The notes under the pieces are model-generated. The model was not told the origin of the DNA. It ran no database searches and was given only the letters and a program-made list of their open reading frames with translations. A DNA stretch of 64,000 bases. Origin: Lamellibrachia satsuma. Its lineage: Eukaryota > Annelida > Polychaeta > Sabellida > Siboglinidae. A program made the position numbers and the translations under genes. Location: NCBI GenBank assembly GCA_033239005.1, contig BSQZ01000106.1:1415001-1479000 (forward strand), given 5' to 3'. This document shows positions 1 to 12,500 of the stretch, one piece after another (positions within the stretch are counted from its first letter, which is position 1; the number at the start of each line of letters is the position of its first letter).

Positions 1-1090
1 CCTTCTTCTCTTGTTGCAGGTGTAGGTGACGTAACACTTGCCTTGGTGACCACAAGATGTAGAATATTCTTAGTCTTACATAGTCATAGGACTTGGTGTG
101 TATGGCTTCTCTGACGTGTTGGGTTAGTCGATGCTCTTCTATGAGAAACAGTAGTCTTGGTGACGTGTGACTTGTCATTTGATTTCGACTTCCTGGACCT
201 GGATGTAGATTCTAGCACAAATGCCTAGACCTAGACAATGTTTCAGTAGGTCAAATCCTTCAGTGTATGTTCTTTGTGAGTCGTTGGGGTGCCATAGAGA
301 GTCAGGTATCATTAGTGTTTTCTAAATTACAGCTTACTTAAACTGATTAACATAACTAGTAACGTTACGTACCGGTGGTGGGGGTGGCGGCCCTTCATTT
401 GTAGTCACACCAGTCAGGCTGGGACGCCAGAATTTCATAATTAAAGGCTGAATGTATTTATGGAATAACCACAATAGAAATGGAATCACAATGCATGGTA
501 TACAGACCATTTTGCTGTTTTTATGTTATTGTATACTCGTTAATTTATTTTACTGTTAGCAGCTAAACAAAATAACATTTTCCTGTCTGAAAACCCTGTG
601 TGTTTAACAATAATGAAAGAAAATTCCAGTCACTTTAAATTGATCCATTGACATCTATATTCTAGCGACACGCTTCGCGGATTGAAGCGCGACGAAAAAT
701 ATAGATGGAGTCGGGTCGTTATTTATCTTCCAGATTCATAACATCGGTTGTTTTATGCGATAAAATTCAAGGCCGTCGTCAGGGCTTAGAAAGCTGTTGT
801 ACAAATTTTTAAAAAACCATCCTTAACGTCAACAGCGACTGATATTTTACTGAAGTTCAGCGACTCGGGATGATGTGATGCAATACGTGAAAGATACCCG
901 AAAGAAGAAGTTAATCTTCCAGCAATGCCTGACATGACCATCAATACATGGGATGGCTAAATTACTTACCAGCTTAAATTCCATTAGGCGAACCGATGAG
1001 GTGCTGACATATAAGCACGTATAATGGACATGTGATGGCACCTGTTCGGCCACATCCTATACGCAGGACTAGGAGGCGTCCGCAAACCAA
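1..1090. other. No gene recognised
   Basis: AT-rich sequence with short random open frames only. I see no conserved protein motif, splice-bounded exon or clear repeat on either strand before the minisatellite. Confidence 0.5.
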
Positions 1091-1163
1091 GTATTGCCCG
1101 CATTTTCCCCAAACTTACGGATTCGAGGAATATCGCGGCCGACCCAGAACCAGTCACCGGTGA

Positions 1164-1470
1164 GCCGCTCTCGACGGACCGACCACCGTGAGCAACTCTC
1201 GACGGCATGGCCACAGGAGAGCCGCTCTCGACGGACCGACCACCGTGAGCAACTCTCGACGGCATGGCCACAGGAGAGCCGCTCTCGACGGACCGACCAC
1301 CGTGAGCAACACTCGACGGCATGGCCACAGGAGAGCCGCTCTCGACGGACCGACCACCGTGAGCCACTCTCGACGGCATGGCCACAGGAGAGCCGCTCTC
1401 GAAGGTCCGGCTACCGGGGAGCCGCTCTCGATCTATGGTATGACCACAGGAGAGCCGTTCTGTACAATAG
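1164..1470. repeat. 57-bp minisatellite, about five units
   Basis: The phrase gccgctctcgacgg recurs at 1221, 1278 and 1335, giving a 57-bp period, with more diverged units at both ends. Each unit is two related half-units of about 28 bp, both containing ctctcgacgg. Because 57 is divisible by 3, several reading frames on both strands stay open and give repetitive, arginine- and serine-rich translations. I regard these as by-products of the repeat. Related half-units reappear at 4631-4705, beyond the CR1 element. Confidence 0.9.
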
Positions 1471-1657
1471 GGAAGAGGAAGTTGGATTTGTGGATTTATG
1501 GGAAAGTTTTGTTGGGAGGGGTGATATGTACATGAAGGATGGGCTTCATTTAAGTGGAAAGGGGGCGGCAGTATTCGCGGACAAACTTTCAGCAGCAGTA
1601 GATAGCGACTTGGGTACAATGACAAATATTTTTGGAAGTAAACATTCTTTAAACTAG
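1463..1657 (+). pseudogene. CR1 ORF1 3' end (SGNH-esterase-like C-terminus)
   Basis: The frame ends with VGFVDLWESF, GDMYMKDGLHLSGKGAAVFA and a TAG stop at 1655-1657. The DGLHLSGKG block is the D-x-x-H motif (catalytic Asp and His) of SGNH/GDSL esterases, which CR1 ORF1 proteins are known to carry. Only the last 65 or so residues remain. Upstream, the frame runs into the minisatellite, so the open frame beginning at 1094 is a chimera of repeat and ORF1 tail. Confidence 0.7.
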
Positions 1658-1659
1658 AA

Positions 1660-4531
1660 GTGCAGGGGGGTTACCTAGAGGTGTCTCAAGCAGAACAAGA
1701 GACCACTAGCACAGATAAACCAATATCAAATCATCCGAAAAACATCTCTGAAAAAGGTTATAGATGCGTATGTTTAAATGCAAGGAGCATAGTAAATAAG
1801 AAAAACGAATTAAACATTATGGTAGAAGATATTGACCCTCACATAATTGGTATAACTGAATCATGGGCCAACATAGATATAACAGATGCTGAATTAGGAC
1901 TGACAGGATACGTAATGTTTAGGAAAGATCGAATAGGAAGAAGGGGCGGGGGAGTTATTTTATATGTTAAAGAATCTATTCAGGCTTATGAAATGAAACT
2001 AGAAAGGGAAGCAGATTGCGATGAAGCTGTTTGGTGCAAAATTGTTTCAGGAAATTCAAAATTAACTGTTGGATTAGTTTACCGAAGTCCAAACATAAAC
2101 GAAGAGGACAACACAAAAATAAAAAACGCTATAAAGGAAGTTAGTAAAGGGAATGTATCATAATGGGAGATTTTAACCATGGACACATACAATGGAATTC
2201 TCTAGAGAGCACAGGGATTGAGGATCAACAATTTCTATGTTTAATCCAGGATAGCTTTCTTACTCAGCACGTACTAGAACCAACCAGGGAGAAAATGTAT
2301 TAGATATAGTTTTGTCATCACAAAAAGAATTAGTGGACAATGTAAAAATATTTGAACCATTGGGTAATAGTGACCATAATCAAATACATTTTGACATCAA
2401 TGTAAAATCAGAAAGTAAAAATAAGAAAACGTACAAGAGAAACTTCCACAAAGGTAACTACAAAGATATGAGAAAATACTTAGCACAGCTAGATTGGAAT
2501 AACATGCTGATGAATAAGACTGCAATTGAATGTTGGAATATTCTAAAATATGAAATTGAGAGTATCATTGATAAATTTGTTCCCTTCCGAAAACAAGGAA
2601 AACGGTGTAGAAAGAAACACGTGTCAAAAGAGGCAATTAGAAAAATAATGCTAAAACAAACTATGTGGAGGGTTTATAGGCGTACCAGAAAGGAAGAAGA
2701 CTATGCAAAATACAAAGAGGCACTTAATGCAGCTACAACTGAAATCAGACAATCTAAAAGAAGCTATGAGCAAAAACTGGCATGTAACATAAAAACTGAC
2801 AGCAAGAGTTTTTATGCATATGTCAGGAGTAAACAAAACGTACAAGACAAGGTTGGACCTCTAGAAGACAGTGCTGGAAATATAATATCACAGGGGTTTT
2901 TAATGGCGGAAGACCTAAATGGTTACTTCAGTTCAGTGTTTACAAAAGAAGATATTAGTTCATTACCAGTTGCTGATGCTAAATTTCAGGGGACTAAATC
3001 TGACTATTTAGGACCGTTAGTTGTAACTCCAGAATTGGTAGCTAGGAAAATAAAGGCAATGAAGGATAACAAATCACCGGGAGTGGATGGGATTCCTCCA
3101 AAATTACTAATGGAAACAGTAGATCAAATCAGTATACCACTTGCAAGAGTATTCAACTTGTCATTAAAATAAGGGGTTGTTCCTTTTGAATGGAAAGAAG
3201 CAGACATCATACCATTATTTAAAAAGGGTTCGAGAAGTAAGTCAGAGAATTACAGACCAGTGAGTTTAACATCAGTGATTTGTAAATTATTAGAAAGGTT
3301 AATTAAAGACCATTTGGTGAACTTCCTCTTTAAGCATAAATTATTAAATTCATCTCAACATGGATTCCTTAAAGCGAGGTCATGCTTAACAAATGTGTTA
3401 TGTTTTTTGGAAGAAATCACTAAGTGGATAGACGAGGGATCGCCAGTAGATATTATCTACTTAGATTTTCAGAAAGCTTTTGACAAAGTGCCACATCAAA
3501 GATTGCTACTTAAATTAAAAGCCCATGGTATCGGGGATAGCATAACTGACTGGATAGAACAATGGCTGACTGACAGAAGACAACGAGTTGTAGTAGATGG
3601 CGAAGTTTCAAATTGGAAATCGGTTTTGAGTGGGGTACCTCAAGGATCAGTATTAGGACCTATATTATTCTTAATTTATATCAATGACTTGGACGACAGT
3701 ATAACAAGTAACGTACTGAAATTTGCGGACGACACAAAACTGTTTAGAAAGGTTAATACTGATGGTGATAAACAACATTTACAAAACGATCTAGACAGAT
3801 TAGTGAAATGGTCTGAGAAATGGCAGATGCTGTTCAATTTTGGGAAATGTAAATGCCTACATACAGGACATGGGAACTTGAATGTAAACTATAAAATGGG
3901 AGCTACTGTTCTTGGTACTACTGTAAAAGAAAAGGACTTAGGAGTTACAATAAGCGCTGATATGAAAGTTTCAGAGCAGTGTGGTATTGCAGCTTCAAAG
4001 GGTAATCAAATTCTTGGATTGATTAGAAGAAACATAACATACAAGGGAAAAAAGTTAATTATACCTCTTTATAAAGCAATAGTTAGACCTCATTTAGAAT
4101 ACTGTATACAAGCATGGAGACCATATCGTAAGAAGGATATAGATACGCTTGAACGCATACAAAGGAGAGCAACTAAAATGATTCCAGAACTTAGAGACCT
4201 TAGTTATGAAGAACGCCTGAAAGAATGTGGTTTAACAACTCTAGAGACAAGGAGGTTAAGAGGAGATCAGATTGAAGTTTTTAAGATATTGAATGGGTAT
4301 GAAAATATTGATAGAAATATGTTTTTCTCACTCAAGAAGGATAGCAGAACTAGAGGACATGAGGTAAAATTAGTAAAGGATCAATGTAGATTGGACATCA
4401 GGAAGCACTCGTTCTCACAGAGGACAGTAAATGAATGGAACAAACTGTCTACAGATTGTGTAACTGCTAGCAGCGTGAATATGTTTAAAAACAAGGTTGA
4501 CACATATATCAGAAGGGCGGGTTATAAGTAG
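1660..4531 (+). pseudogene. CR1 ORF2: APE endonuclease and reverse transcriptase, broken
   Basis: Endonuclease motifs are LNARSI, GITESW, RRGGGVILYV, VGLVYRSP, MGDFNH and NSDHN. Reverse transcriptase motifs are KSPGVDGIP, YRPVSLTS, HGFLKARSC, YLDFQKAFDKVPH, GVPQGSVLGP and the catalytic FADD box at 3722-3733. The C-terminal block (TRGHEVKL, WNKLS) is typical of CR1. Compared with copy 3, one G is missing near 2150 and another near 2290, and there is an in-frame TAA at 3170-3172. The protein therefore cannot be made in one piece. The catalytic FADD is intact here, unlike in copy 3. Confidence 0.9.
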
Positions 4532-4630
4532 GTGAACATTGTTGGACTCTCGATAAGCCAATGGCTTCCTTGTCCACTTGCCATCTGGGCCTTTGGCTTG
4601 GATGGCAAATCTTGTTAAATCTTGTTAAAT

Positions 4631-4705
4631 AGGGCCACCGGGGAATTGCTCTCGACGTATGGCCAGCGGGTAGTCGCTCTCGACGGTCCGGCCACCGCGG
4701 GCTTG
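4631..4705. repeat. Minisatellite half-units on the far side of CR1 copy 1
   Basis: Contains ggccaccggggaattgctct followed by two more ctctcgacg-centred half-units. These resemble the units at 1164-1470, so the CR1 element separates two parts of one array. Confidence 0.75.
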
Positions 4706-5068
4706 CACTGTCCTACTCGATAACAGAATACGCTTGCTCGGTGTGAGAAAGATCGGCACACGCACGTAAACTGTACAAGGCACTGAATGACAGGCGTAGG
4801 TACACCACTGAGTGTCTCAAACCATGTGAACAGTTACTGTACGCCTATGGTTTTGCCATAGTTGTTGCAGTTGACATCCGGGGAGCAGAAGATAACGCCA
4901 GACGATTGACCCCGCAACCCACTGTACGACCACACAGCCACGAACATACTGAAATAAAGGAAAACCTTAAAGACAACAAGACAACTAGAACCATCTACAG
5001 CTGCCACAAAAGAAGACGAATGGCAAGAGATACACAGTCAACCCTCATGTAGAGACATACCCTAAATC
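4706..5068. other. No gene recognised
   Basis: A purine-rich stretch with short open frames. No family motif was recognised. Confidence 0.4.
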
Positions 5069-5262
5069 AGTGTTTCTTAACCTTTTTGGGGTCACGGACC
5101 CCTTTGAGAACTTAAAGAAAGCTATAGACCCTCCCAGAAAAATGCACATGATCAGGAAGGAACTCGACGAAATAATAAATGTTTGCCCCCAGTTTACGGA
5201 CTCCCTGAAGCCCTTCCATGGACCCCTAGAGGTCTATATGGACCACCGATTAAGAACCCCCA
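5069..5262. mobile_element. Short MITE-like element with inverted ends
   Basis: The left end gtttcttaacctttttgggg and the right end, read in reverse as gggggttcttaatcggt, form an imperfect inverted pair. The interior has repeated GGACCCCT-type blocks. This layout is common in short non-autonomous hAT-like elements of animal genomes. The open frame across it (5070-5540) has no protein family features and is probably incidental. No target duplication was confirmed. Confidence 0.45.
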
Positions 5263-5324
5263 CCCTAAATGATCCGCGTGGCGCAATCTTTTATAAACAT
5301 AGTATGGATGCAAAGAGTTCAGCG

Positions 5325-5425
5325 AAGCAAACTCGAAACGTGTACCGTATACGTTCACAACTTGTACACGTACACGGTGTACGTTCACACCTTGTACACA
5401 TACACGGTGTACGTGTGGAATTTGT
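5325..5425. repeat. Short tandem/palindromic repeat rich in GTACAC
   Basis: Three tandem units of the type cttgtacacatacacggtgt, about 27 bp apart, with internally palindromic gtacacgtac. Confidence 0.6.
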
Positions 5426-5429
5426 GACC

Positions 5430-6585
5430 TATGTCTCCTTGATGGGAAAGGTTTTCATGTGGAATCTCCGTAGAGTTTTGACCGTTCTTACGTGGAGTTT
5501 CTATACCCGTATGATACTAGTTGTAAATTCGTCGTTGTAATGTTGTGGTGTTTCTGCGTTTAGTATGCATGAATTTTATTTTAGGACATATAACTGAACC
5601 TCTCTAGTATCCCTGTAAGACATTAGAAGGAGTTAAATGAGTGACTATAATGCATAAAATAAGATAACAGACTAATCACCGCAAATGTTTCGCTGTCGAA
5701 CCCGCTACTTCGTTTATCAACGCGCGCTTCTTCTGACCAACATTTATTTAATAAAAATTAGCATTTTTGTATTTTCACGTGGATATGATTTTTTATATTT
5801 GGAGGACTTCCGGTGGAGATGATAGGCGCGGAATCCGAAAGTGTGCCCTAAAAGATATCATCTTTTGGTGCGAAAACGGGGTTAAGAAAATCGACCCAGA
5901 TGAGCTGTAGGTGTCTATAGGAGATTTTCTGGATCATAAATTGAGTTCTAAATGATTATAATCCACCTCAAAAAATTGTAAATACCTATATATATTACGG
6001 CAATTTGTGTAGAGTAGCTCCCTCTTTTGCTAGATGGGCATTGTTGTTCCGGTGAACTGCTCAACACTCGTGTCGGACCAAGTTTGTTTGTTTGGCTGCC
6101 GCTAATTTAGTTAATTGGTTCCTCTAAAATTCTCAAGAAATTAAAATTTATCTAATTCTCCAGAATTTCAGAGGAGGTATCTTAATTATTGACCTAATTG
6201 CTATCTAGGATCTGATATGCCAACAAACTGTTGGCAACATGTACGGCAGTCCGGGAAGGGTTTGGTAGCCGGTTAATTCCCCCATCACGCTTGATGAGAT
6301 CAGAAAAATGCAACGGAATCGAACTAGCCGAGGGTGAATGTTCACAGGGTCTAAATGTTGCGAAGATTATGCCAATTACACCGGAAATATAAGAACTGTG
6401 AGCATGCGTGTCATGGGAATGCCATCTACATCCGGTAACACGTTCGGTAGAATTATGAGATTGTCCACGCACACGGAAATGTAAATACGACAACAAAAAC
6501 ACATTGTATGTCAACAACAAGGGTTTCATGACTCGTCAAAGGCGTGTCGATTTGGTCATTCTGAAACGGGAGCAGCAGGTGTGTG
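5430..6585. other. Upstream region of the LysM gene
   Basis: No gene seen. It contains an ETS-like acttccggt near 5807, but I cannot place a promoter or transcription start with confidence. A 5' untranslated exon could lie here. Confidence 0.3.
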
Positions 6586-9500
6586 ATGAAAGTCGCGTTC
6601 AGTCGTGCCACTCGATATATCGGTGGCAACACTGCCGGCCATGACGATCGCCAAAGATTGATTCCCCGTTCTACGCCAATCGGCGCTCAAGTGCAGAATG
6701 AGAAAGGATCTTCCGTTTACATCTTCGGCGATGCGGATGTCACCGAGGATGAAATCAATACGGACTGCGACGCGGCAGAAATGCACGAGTTGCGCCCAAG
6801 AGGCAGGGGGGCAAAGAAATATGGCGAAGGCAGAGTCGTCCCTGAAATTGAGTACTTTGAACGGACTGTGGGCAAAGATGACACTTTACAAAGTGTGGCA
6901 ATCAAGTATGGGTGCCAGGTATGATATGACATAGGCAGACTCGTCCGCCCCACTCTTGGTCTCTGGACTGGGGTGGACGTCCACGGCGGGATTTACGTAA
7001 ACGCCGATTTGGGCTAATAACGTAATTTTTAAAACCGATACGCACTAACCATTTCACATGTGTATTCCATGACATACAACTGACACTTGGGCGTCAAGAA
7101 ACTGAAGAAATGTGCTCCAAATAATTATTTATGAGTACATTTATCGGTCACACAGAAAAGATTTCATAAATAGCCATCATACTGTGCACGTAATGTTGCC
7201 TTTGGGTCACATGATCAAACGCGATTTCGTGTAGAATGAGGCCAGAGTGGGCCAGTAGCACAGACATAAATAAAACACCCTTTAGCAAGTTAGTAGTTTA
7301 TAGGGGGATGATTAATGATGTCACTCTATGGCCAGCAGACAGCAATTCTTAGCGTGACTTTATATTGATCTACGAGAATCCCGTTTGGTAATCTCGCTCA
7401 CAACAACATCCGGTTATATAAAAATGTTTACAAGCACATGCGTTCTGACAAAAAGGTAATAATTTCACACTTTTACATGGTTATTGTCAGGTAACTTTAG
7501 TGATTTACATATAAGAATGCATACAAACATGAAAGACGTGTTTATTGCTCTGTTTATGGCGTTTTTGTAAGGTTTCACGTTTCATGAAAATACTTACGTT
7601 TCCGCCGAGCGATAACTTCACCTATAAAACAGCAACAGCCAGCCAGACATGACAGTGTCAATGACAATGGCAATGGTGCTACTAGGTCTAGGATAGACAA
7701 TTGCCCCAGTAGGGGCATTGTTCCAAGACCAAGGGGTCAACAACTTACATGTATATTATGTACTTCTGACACCATTGCCATTGGTATCTGAACTAATAAC
7801 TAGCCGTTTTACATGTGTTCTCTCACTACTACTCTGTGACATACAGTCTGCACAGTGATATCGAAAAGCAGAAGAAATGTGCCCACGTGCTTATAATTTT
7901 ATATTTGTATTGTTATCAGGCCAGTAGATGTTAAAAGTTACTGGCCCCCAAAAAAGTTACTGGCCCAAAAAAACAAGTTTTTTTGCAATACATTGCATTA
8001 CAAGTTGAAGGATGCGAGTTTCGTCAGTATTTATTTTGCCGTTGGTGATTTACTTTCATGCTTTCGGTCTGTATTCCATATGGCAGCCAATGTTGCTGCA
8101 GGAATCGTTTGAGAATCATATGATATGTCCTCTGCCGAAGGCGCAATAGGTCGCGTTTTAAGAACGACGGGTGAAATGAAATAGATACGTTGAAGGCATA
8201 TCACGATAGCAGTTTATATGAAATAGATACGTTGATGGCATACTGCGATAGCCAATACATATTGCGCAGAAGAAAATGCTGCGCTATACCGATATTATAC
8301 TGGTAACACGGCCTAGTAAAATATAGGCATCCGCAATTCACAAAAATTCCGCACGTCATGCAGACTTTTTTGTGAAGCTCGTACATATCAAAACAAGATG
8401 GCAACTATATGAAATGACAACACAAAATCAGATGAGATGAAGATTGTGTTTAGTTGTAGTTCTGGGGTGGATGGTAAGGACACATGATTGAAACAATGAC
8501 CTGTGGCTGTGACTAATAGGATAAAAACTATCTGAAACTATTTTACTGGCCCAGTGGGCCAGTAAAATATGGAAACTTGTGGCTCTGGGCCAGTGTAAAT
8601 GCCGAGGCCTGGTTATCGTCAAGTAACTTTAGTGATATACTAATGGACGGATGCTACTAAACAGAAGAAAAAGAAAACATCTCACACCCATATGCACTAT
8701 TAAATAGTAGATATGGAAGTTAGATGTTTTCTTTTTCAAAAAATTTTGTTGAGCATACCCGGAAACAACGACACTTGAATTGATGTTAAAGTCAAATTAA
8801 TCATGGATGTTTTCTGCAAATAAATCTCTTAAACCTAGTGGTTCAGTACTCGCCATCGACCATCATTCATGTCTCAATGGTTCCAAAGACTTGCTGCTTG
8901 CTGAGGCAAGATAGTCTTACATAGGCCACTGCCAGGTGTAACTCATATTCATTGATCCAGCACTGATGTCATGGTTGACTGGCAATGGTGTACATTATGT
9001 ACCTGGTATTGTTACCTGTTGCAGAGATTCCACTACCTATTTTGTGTTCACAATTGACATTGATGTAAATATGATTGTGCAAGGTCTAGTAAGAAAACAC
9101 TTATGGCTGCAGTCAACAAATGACTACATTGCTTACAGCTGTAGACTGAGCGCACCACTCGCTGAACTAACTGCCTCTCACAATACTTGACCTTGATGTA
9201 AATTTTCCTGGCACAACATAGTGAACATATTGTATTACTTAATCTTGAGATATTAAAACATGTAGGCGAAGGCAGTGTTAATTGAGCCACCCATGTTTCC
9301 CAGAAAACCACTGCAGCGATAGTTACATGGAACCACGCAGTGATTGAACATGTTATTAGAACACGATTGACGTACAATACGTGCCATTTGTTATAATGGT
9401 CAGAAAATGTGAGCTAAAAGTATGTGTTCCTATGTTTTTTGAAACTTTTGGTGATTTTGATTAATGTCAGCTGTTGTGTAAAATATCAGCACATGTGACC

Positions 9501-12500
9501 AGAAGGAGGAGAGAAGATTATTTACATCACTTCGCGCATTAATGAGAAGTTAATTAAAAAAGCTTAATTGTCAAAACGGGGCTAGTTGAGCCACCCAACA
9601 CCCAAGGGAAGGTTAGTTGAGCAGCGGTTAAAGAATGAAGACGAGTATTCTTTACCCCAAAAAGCATCAAGGAAGTCATTTTTCCAGGCAAATTGGGACA
9701 TCAGATAGCTACAATACAACACATTACCAATTAGTTACACTGGTTGCGATTGGCATATAAATCTATTTTAATTAAGTGTGTCGACTTATTAATTAAACCC
9801 TTTACGCTTGTCAGAGACATGCTGCACCCACTGTGTAGATGTGTTGGCTGAGTTGTTATGAAATTTTAGTACAAGGCCAATGTAAATTATGCAAATAAAG
9901 CATTTACCCAACGCTACACTGTGGCTCATACCCCACACCAAGTGTTAGTTGAGCCACCTTACCAACCCTATTTGAATCAACTACATATAATTATCTATGC
10001 ATACCAGTTATATTATCTTGGTGTCAATTGATCTACTAATAATCATAGTTTATGTGAATAAAAACAAGTCTGACTTATGGATATAATTGTGCCCTAGAAA
10101 AAATAATTGAAAATGGCTCAACTAACACAGCCTTCCCCTACCTGGAATAATTGCACTTGCCTATGAAGAGGTTTTTTAATAATTGATGTGCCTTGATAAG
10201 TAAAGTACATGGTAAGTCATGAAATTGTTAGTTAGAATTAACAAAAAACATTTTGAGTTACATGCATAGGCCATATTGATCCCTCGCTGACCTCTGGCAG
10301 GTTGCCTCCCTCGCTGACCTCTGGCAGGTTGCCTCCCTCGCTGACCTCTGGCAGGTTGCTTCCCTCGCTGACCTCAGGCAGGTTGCCTCCCTCGCTGACC
10401 TCTGGCAGGGTTACCTCCCTCGCTGACCTCGTATTTATAAGTAAATAAGAATAGGGTCATTCCGTGTCAAATCAAACCAATGGTCAAAAATTTTATGTCT
10501 CAGATTTTGCTCAGAAATGGTGGTCATAGGACTTGAAATTCATACAATGTAGAAAAGGTTAAAAGTTTAAGGCTGAATTATTCTGAAAGTACAAAGTATA
10601 GCAACTAAAAGCCTACTGAACTAATAGGTTATTTCCGGTATCCCTGACAGTGGATAGCAATTTGGACCAGACCTCCTGACAATAGATAGCAATTTGGACC
10701 AGACCTGGGTTCGATTCCACTTCAACGATTCCAACTCTGGTCTCGGTTCGATTCCGACTCCAGCAGACTTTTGCGATTCCGTTTCCAACTCCGGTTGTCT
10801 CAGTTCGATTCCGACTCCAGTATAACTTTTTATTCCGATTCTGACTCCAGCACAACTTTTGATTGAAAAGTTGTGCTTGGTTTGATTCCGATCGGTTTCG
10901 CGAAGGCTATTATTATGTATACAAATCGCAGGTATCATGGCATGAATTGGTTGAATTTCAGGCATATCAACTCTTCTGACAAACTGTGCAGTTGACCAAC
11001 TGTAGGCAATTCACAAGTCACAACTATATTTCAAAGGGTAGGATGCAAGTATGACTGAATGCAACCAAATGATTTAATCCTTTAGAAGGGTTTGTATGAT
11101 TCTATGCAAACACTAGCAGTGAGAAATCAGTAAAAGTAAATTGCAATTAGCCATTGTCTAGGTATGACCAGGCCAGATATGAACCAGGCATATGAAGATT
11201 CTTCTAAAGGATCTGTGGCTTTTCTGCTCAAACACTAGCAGTGACTGGCCAGTGAGCTGTGAGATACTGATAAAAGTAAATTGCAATTAGCCATGTCCCA
11301 TGTCCAAGGACGTGTGGTTTTTCTGTGCAAACACTAGTAGTGACTGGTCAGTGAGCAGTGAGATACCAATACAAGTAAATTGCAATTAGCCATGGCCCAT
11401 GTGCATGACAATTCCGATTCCACTCAATGTGATTCCGATTACAACTCCACTCCGAATGATTCTGACTCCGATTCTGATTCAACTCCAAATGCTTCCGATT
11501 CCACTAAATTAACTCCAAACGATTCCGACTCCGATTCCACTAAATTAACTCCAAACGATTCCGACTCCGATTCCACTAAATTAACTCCAAACTATTCCGA
11601 CTCCGGAATCGGAGTCGAAATCGTCCTTTGATTCCAATTCTGGAGTTGGAATCGCCCCAGGTCTGAAATTGTTTACAGTGTACTGTAACACAACAATGAA
11701 ATACAGACTGCTGAAATCTTTCTCAGAAAAAATTCCATTTCCCAGGACTACACATACTTAGAAGTCAAAGGTTCTAATGAAATCATTGTTATGATTGTTG
11801 TAAGAATTAGTGTTATTTCTTCACACTTTCTTGTGCAACATGTACAATACGCATTCTATGAAACTTACTTCAAACAAATATGTAGCAGTAAAACGTTTTA
11901 TCATAGTTACTATGCCTAAATCGAGTGCAACTTCACATTACAATAAATGATAAGCAAATGAAGAACGCTCGGTACAACGTTATGGAGCAATGTTGACCTG
12001 GGGTCAATGTAGGTCAAATGTATTACTGTACTGCTATGTATTGATGACTACAAAGTTTATGCAGTTCATAAATGTTTGATTATTGCTACGTCAGCTTTGA
12101 CTTGATCTTTGTCTATCACATTTCCAGGTAACACAGTTAAAACAGGCAAACAACCTGTTACGGGACCAGGATTTCTTTGCACTGAAAACCATCAAGGTGC
12201 CAGTCAAGCGCTACGGCTTGATCACAGAACTCATTGCTGAAGAGGAGAACAGGAGCGTGACAGAGCGCGTGCAGAATGTTCCCAGCACCTCCGCAGACTC
12301 CACCTTGTACCTGGAGGCAAACGATGACAGCGACGACGACGGACAGTTGCTTGTACGTACGTTGAGTATCCCACGTTCCAGCCAGAGCAAGGCAGCGCAG
12401 CATTTTCTTGCACGCATGGATGCTGATATTGTTCGCATAGTCTCGTCAACAAACAGTCGCAAGGAGTCACTTGACGAGGTGACGTCGACATTGACGCGTC

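Larger units (their letters stand above)
1463..4630 (+). mobile_element. CR1-clade LINE, copy 1 (5'-truncated)
   Basis: This non-LTR retrotransposon holds, in order, the 3' end of ORF1, an APE-type endonuclease, a reverse transcriptase and the CR1 C-terminal region. It is more than 90% identical by eye to the copies at 59337-62336 and 47124-49186. It ends at 4630 in a tail made of an AAATCTTGTT-type 10-bp repeat, a CR1/L2-like 3' end rather than poly(A). Both flanks are minisatellite sequence, so it sits inside the 57-bp array. The left boundary is approximate. Confidence 0.9.

Noticed and set aside
984..1625. 213-codon - strand frame and other frames over the 57-bp array
   Set aside because: The repeat period is divisible by 3, so frames stay open by chance; only the last 65 codons of the + strand frame have homology (CR1 ORF1).
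5070..5540. 156-codon + strand frame
   Set aside because: It covers a MITE-like element and a GTACAC repeat and has no protein family features.
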